Source: an uncultured beta proteobacterium
GTDB taxonomy: Bacteria > Pseudomonadota > Gammaproteobacteria > Burkholderiales > SG8-39
DNA: 25,654 nucleotides
Assembly (NCBI GenBank): GCA_902826155.1
Contig: CADEDU010000025.1
Span: forward strand, 53,628 to 79,281
Direction of reading: 5' to 3'
Shown piece by piece: positions 23,287-25,654 of the stretch (the stretch's first letter is position 1; every line of letters starts with the position of its first letter). Both the position numbers and the translations under genes were made by a program. The notes below the pieces were generated by a model, which ran no database searches, was not told the origin of the DNA, and saw only the letters and a list, made by a program, of their open reading frames with translations.

Positions 23287-24270
23287 ATGAAAGCCATCCG
23301 CATCAACAAGACCGGCGGACCCGAAGTGCTTGAGCTGGTCGATCTGCCTACACCGACACCGGCCGCAGGCCAGGTGCTCGTGCGCGCGCACGCCATTGGC
23401 GCAGGCAAACCCGACGTGCTGATGCGCACCGGCGTGTATCGCTGGATGCCGCCGCTGCCGGTCACCCCAGGTGCGGAGATGGGCGGCACGATCGAAGCGC
23501 TGGGTGATGGCGTAAGCGGCCTGCGCGTCGGACAGCGCGTGCTGGTCTATCACATGAAAGGCGGCTGCTACGCGCAGTACACCGCCGTCGATGCCGCCGA
23601 CGTGACGCCGCTGCCCGAGAGCGTCGATCTCGACGACGCAGTCAGCATCCCTAACTTTCAGGTCGCCTGGGCGCTGTTCCACGAAGCGGCGCGCGGCAAT
23701 GACAAGCGCTCGATCTACGTGAACGGCGCGGCCGGCGGCATGGGCGCGGCCATCATCCAGCTCGCCAAGCTCGAAGGCCGCATGGTGATCGCCGGCGCAA
23801 GCAGCGACGAGAAGTGCGCGTTCGCCAAAGCGCAAGGCGCCGATCACACCATCAACTACTCGCGCGAGAGCGTGCCCGATCGTGTGCTGGATATCACCGG
23901 CGGCCGCGGTGTGAGTCTGGTGCTCGATCACATCATCGGGCCGCGCTTCACCGAGAGCCTGAAGATGATCGAGACCTTCGGCATGCTCGTCTCGTTCAAC
24001 GCGCTCGGCGGCTTTCCGGAGAAGGATCTGTTTCGCGAGATGCGCGCCAACGTCACCAAGTGTCCGGCGGTGCGCTGCTTCACCATGCACGGCTTCGACC
24101 ACGACCCGGCCGGCATGAAACGCGTGACCGACGCGACGCTGACGCTATTCGCCGAGGGCAAGGTGCGCCCGCCGATTTTCAAGCGCCTGCCGCTGGCAAA
24201 GGCGCGTGAAGCGCACGAGCTGCTCGATGCGCGCGCCGTGCTCGGCAAGCTCGTGCTCAAGCCCGATTGA
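23287..24270 (+). CDS. Zinc-free alcohol dehydrogenase / quinone oxidoreductase family protein
   Basis: This 327-residue medium-chain reductase is in the zeta-crystallin-like branch. The N-terminal GroES-like domain includes MKAIRINKTGGPEVLELVDLP-type sequence and PGAEMGGTIEALGDGV. The Rossmann domain has YVNGAAGGMGAAIIQLAKLEG and, after it, a SSDEKCAFAKAQGADHTINY segment placing the NADPH phosphate site. The end is VLGKLVLKPD. Catalytic zinc ligands are absent. GGAG just before the ATG supports the start. Lying between a Bug receptor and an enolase-superfamily dehydratase, it probably reduces or oxidises an intermediate of the same pathway, but no substrate can be named. It is distinct from the PIG3-type enzyme at 10246. 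Confidence 0.92.
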   Translation: MKAIRINKTGGPEVLELVDLPTPTPAAGQVLVRAHAIGAGKPDVLMRTGVYRWMPPLPVTPGAEMGGTIEALGDGVSGLRVGQRVLVYHMKGGCYAQYTAVDAADVTPLPESVDLDDAVSIPNFQVAWALFHEAARGNDKRSIYVNGAAGGMGAAIIQLAKLEGRMVIAGASSDEKCAFAKAQGADHTINYSRESVPDRVLDITGGRGVSLVLDHIIGPRFTESLKMIETFGMLVSFNALGGFPEKDLFREMRANVTKCPAVRCFTMHGFDHDPAGMKRVTDATLTLFAEGKVRPPIFKRLPLAKAREAHELLDARAVLGKLVLKPD

Positions 24271-24348
24271 GCGCGCGACGGACACGGCCGCGACGAACCG
24301 TCGCGCCTGTCACCTTCTCTCAGCGTTTCCATACAAACGAGTGCACCG

Positions 24349-25554
24349 ATGAAAGTCACCCAGATCGAAACCATTCGGCTGGATGCGTTCGCCAACATCC
24401 TGTGGGTGCGCATCCACACTGATGAAGGCCTGATCGGACTGGGCGAAACGTTCTACGGCCCCGCCGCGGCTGAAGCGCACATCCATCAGGTCATCGCGCC
24501 GTATCTGATCGGCAAGGATCCGCGCAACATCGAGCGGCATCAGGCGCATCTCATCGGCTATCTCGGCTTCGTCGGCTCGAGCGCCGAGATGCGCGCACGA
24601 TCGGCCGTGGACATCGCGCTGTGGGACATCCTCGGCAAGTCGGTGAATCTGCCGCTCGCCGATCTGCTCGGCGGACGCGTGCGCGATGCGATCCGCATCT
24701 ACAACACCTGTGCCGGCTACAGCTACGTGCAGACGCGCCCGACGCAAGGCACCGACAACTTCGGCCTCAATGCCAGGCGCGGCAACTACGAGGATCTGGA
24801 GGCGTTTCTGCATCGCGCCGATGAGCTCGCCCACAGCCTGCTCGACATGGGCATCACCGCGATGAAGATCTGGCCGTTCGATTACGCCGCCGAGGCCTCA
24901 TCGGGGCAGTACATCTCGGCCGCGGATCTTGCCAAAGGGTTGGAGCCGTTTGCCAAGATCCGCCGCGCGCTCGGCGACAAGATCGACGTGATGGCGGAAC
25001 TCCACTCGCTGTGGAATCGACCGGCCGCAGTGCAGATCGCGCGTGCACTGGAGGAGTTCTCGCCGATGTGGGTCGAAGATCCGGTGTTCATGGATCATCT
25101 TGAGTCGATCGGCGAAGTCGCCCGCGCCACCGAGTGTCCGATCGCCGTGGGCGAAACGCGCGGCGGACGCGCCGATTTTCGCCAGCTACTCGAACTCGAA
25201 GCCCTTAGCCTGGTGATCATGGACATGTCGTGGTGCGGCGGGGTGAGCGAAGCGCGCAAGATCGGTGCCATGGCCGAGACCTACCACGTGCCGGTGGCCT
25301 TCCACGATTGCACCGGTCCGGTGGTGCTCACCGCGTCAACGCATCTCGCGTTGCACACGCGCAACTGCCACATCCAGGAGATCGTGCGCGCGTTCTATTA
25401 CGGCTGGTACGGCGACATGGTGACCGCACTGCCGCCGATCGCCAACGGCCAGATCACCGTGCCGCCCGGGCCAGGGATCGGCGTGGAGTTGCAGCCGGAG
25501 GTGTTCAAGCGGGCCGACTGCCATGTGCGGCGGACGGGGGTAGGTGACATTTGA
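24349..25554 (+). CDS. Mandelate racemase / muconate lactonizing enzyme family protein (enolase superfamily dehydratase-like)
   Basis: This 401-residue protein has the capping domain (1-125) and the TIM barrel of the enolase superfamily, which abstracts a proton alpha to a carboxylate. Probable residues: K173 (MKIWPFD); metal ligands E217 in AELHSLW, E243 in WVEDPV and E269 in AVGETRGG; H219 next to the first ligand; and the acid/base H319 in AFHDCTGPV. First-position Glu plus E-x-H replaces the more common Asp-x-Asn/His, and the late His motif resembles acid-sugar dehydratases. A racemase role is less likely. The 78-bp gap to the previous gene and the shared strand indicate one operon with the Bug receptor. 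The substrate is not readable; an aldonic, uronic or tartrate-like acid is plausible. Confidence 0.9.
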   Translation: MKVTQIETIRLDAFANILWVRIHTDEGLIGLGETFYGPAAAEAHIHQVIAPYLIGKDPRNIERHQAHLIGYLGFVGSSAEMRARSAVDIALWDILGKSVNLPLADLLGGRVRDAIRIYNTCAGYSYVQTRPTQGTDNFGLNARRGNYEDLEAFLHRADELAHSLLDMGITAMKIWPFDYAAEASSGQYISAADLAKGLEPFAKIRRALGDKIDVMAELHSLWNRPAAVQIARALEEFSPMWVEDPVFMDHLESIGEVARATECPIAVGETRGGRADFRQLLELEALSLVIMDMSWCGGVSEARKIGAMAETYHVPVAFHDCTGPVVLTASTHLALHTRNCHIQEIVRAFYYGWYGDMVTALPPIANGQITVPPGPGIGVELQPEVFKRADCHVRRTGVGDI

Positions 25555-25599
25555 GGTCCACGTCGAATGAGGCGTGATACGCGCTCGCCGCCACAAGCG

Positions 25600-25654
25600 C
25601 TACACCTTGAGATTCTCCTCCGCCAGTGACTTGCGCTCCGTCATGTTGAACCGA
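25600..25654 (-). CDS. Possible 3' end of a minus-strand gene
   Basis: On the minus strand the window edge reads in frame as RFNMTERKSLAEENLKV followed by TAG at 25602-25600. The composition is ordinary coding-like and the stop lies 45 bp from the end of the convergent dehydratase gene. Too little is present to identify a product; chance cannot be excluded. Confidence 0.35.
   Translation of the reverse strand, partial: RFNMTERKSLAEENLKV

Noticed and set aside
22723..24102. Minus-strand frame across the Bug receptor and oxidoreductase genes
   Set aside because: Same shadow effect; crosses the boundary of two genes with intact motifs on the other strand.
1..25654. tRNA, rRNA, CRISPR, insertion sequences or prophage remnants
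   Set aside because: No cloverleaf, repeat-spacer array, transposase motif or terminal inverted repeats were seen on reading both strands.

Overview
The window is GC-rich, densely coded bacterial chromosome. A Bug/TctC-type solute receptor, a GabD-type dehydrogenase, a CpxR-like regulator with a GTAAA-N5-GTAAA box and the overall codon use suggest a betaproteobacterium, probably Burkholderiales. This is inferred from gene content; there is no rRNA or other phylogenetic marker. I see no tRNA, rRNA, CRISPR array, transposase or phage gene, and no gene-free stretch longer than 300 bases.

Layout. (1) 1-2908: the end of a molybdenum-hydroxylase operon, with a 2Fe-2S small subunit carrying an odd 27-bp tandem repeat at its 3' end and a molybdopterin large subunit. 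(2) 3045-3833: a stand-alone winged-helix/BTAD (SARP-like) regulator whose ribosome binding site lies inside a long perfect hairpin. (3) 3985-8833: a small putative secreted protein behind a pair of 24-bp direct repeats, then three different ATP-grasp ligases and a leaderless GH84 N-acetylglucosaminidase-like enzyme. The genes overlap or nearly abut. This is the best candidate for an undescribed system. (4) 8867-9994 (minus): alpha/beta hydrolase and a 43-residue membrane peptide too small for usual ORF calling. (5) 10246-12760: quinone oxidoreductase and succinate-semialdehyde dehydrogenase, a likely operon ending in a bidirectional terminator. (6) 12859-15572: lipoprotein divergent from a CpxRA-like two-component system, with a CpxR-type box between them. 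(7) 15849-17957: GAF-containing hybrid histidine kinase. (8) 18021-20676: Fpg-like DNA glycosylase divergent from prfC (release factor 3). (9) 20947-22116 (minus): class-C-beta-lactamase-like serine hydrolase. (10) 22258-25554: Bug receptor, zeta-crystallin-like oxidoreductase and an enolase-superfamily dehydratase, a likely catabolic operon for an organic acid or sugar acid. The C-terminal end of a minus-strand gene may enter at the right edge.

How parts may work together. The ATP-grasp enzymes should form amide or peptide-like bonds from carboxylates and amines using ATP. Having three different ones next to a cytoplasmic GH84 hydrolase suggests synthesis and trimming of a small amide-linked, possibly amino-sugar-containing product or protein tag. 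The BTAD regulator and the direct repeats may control this set. That is inference; the individual family assignments rest on visible motifs.
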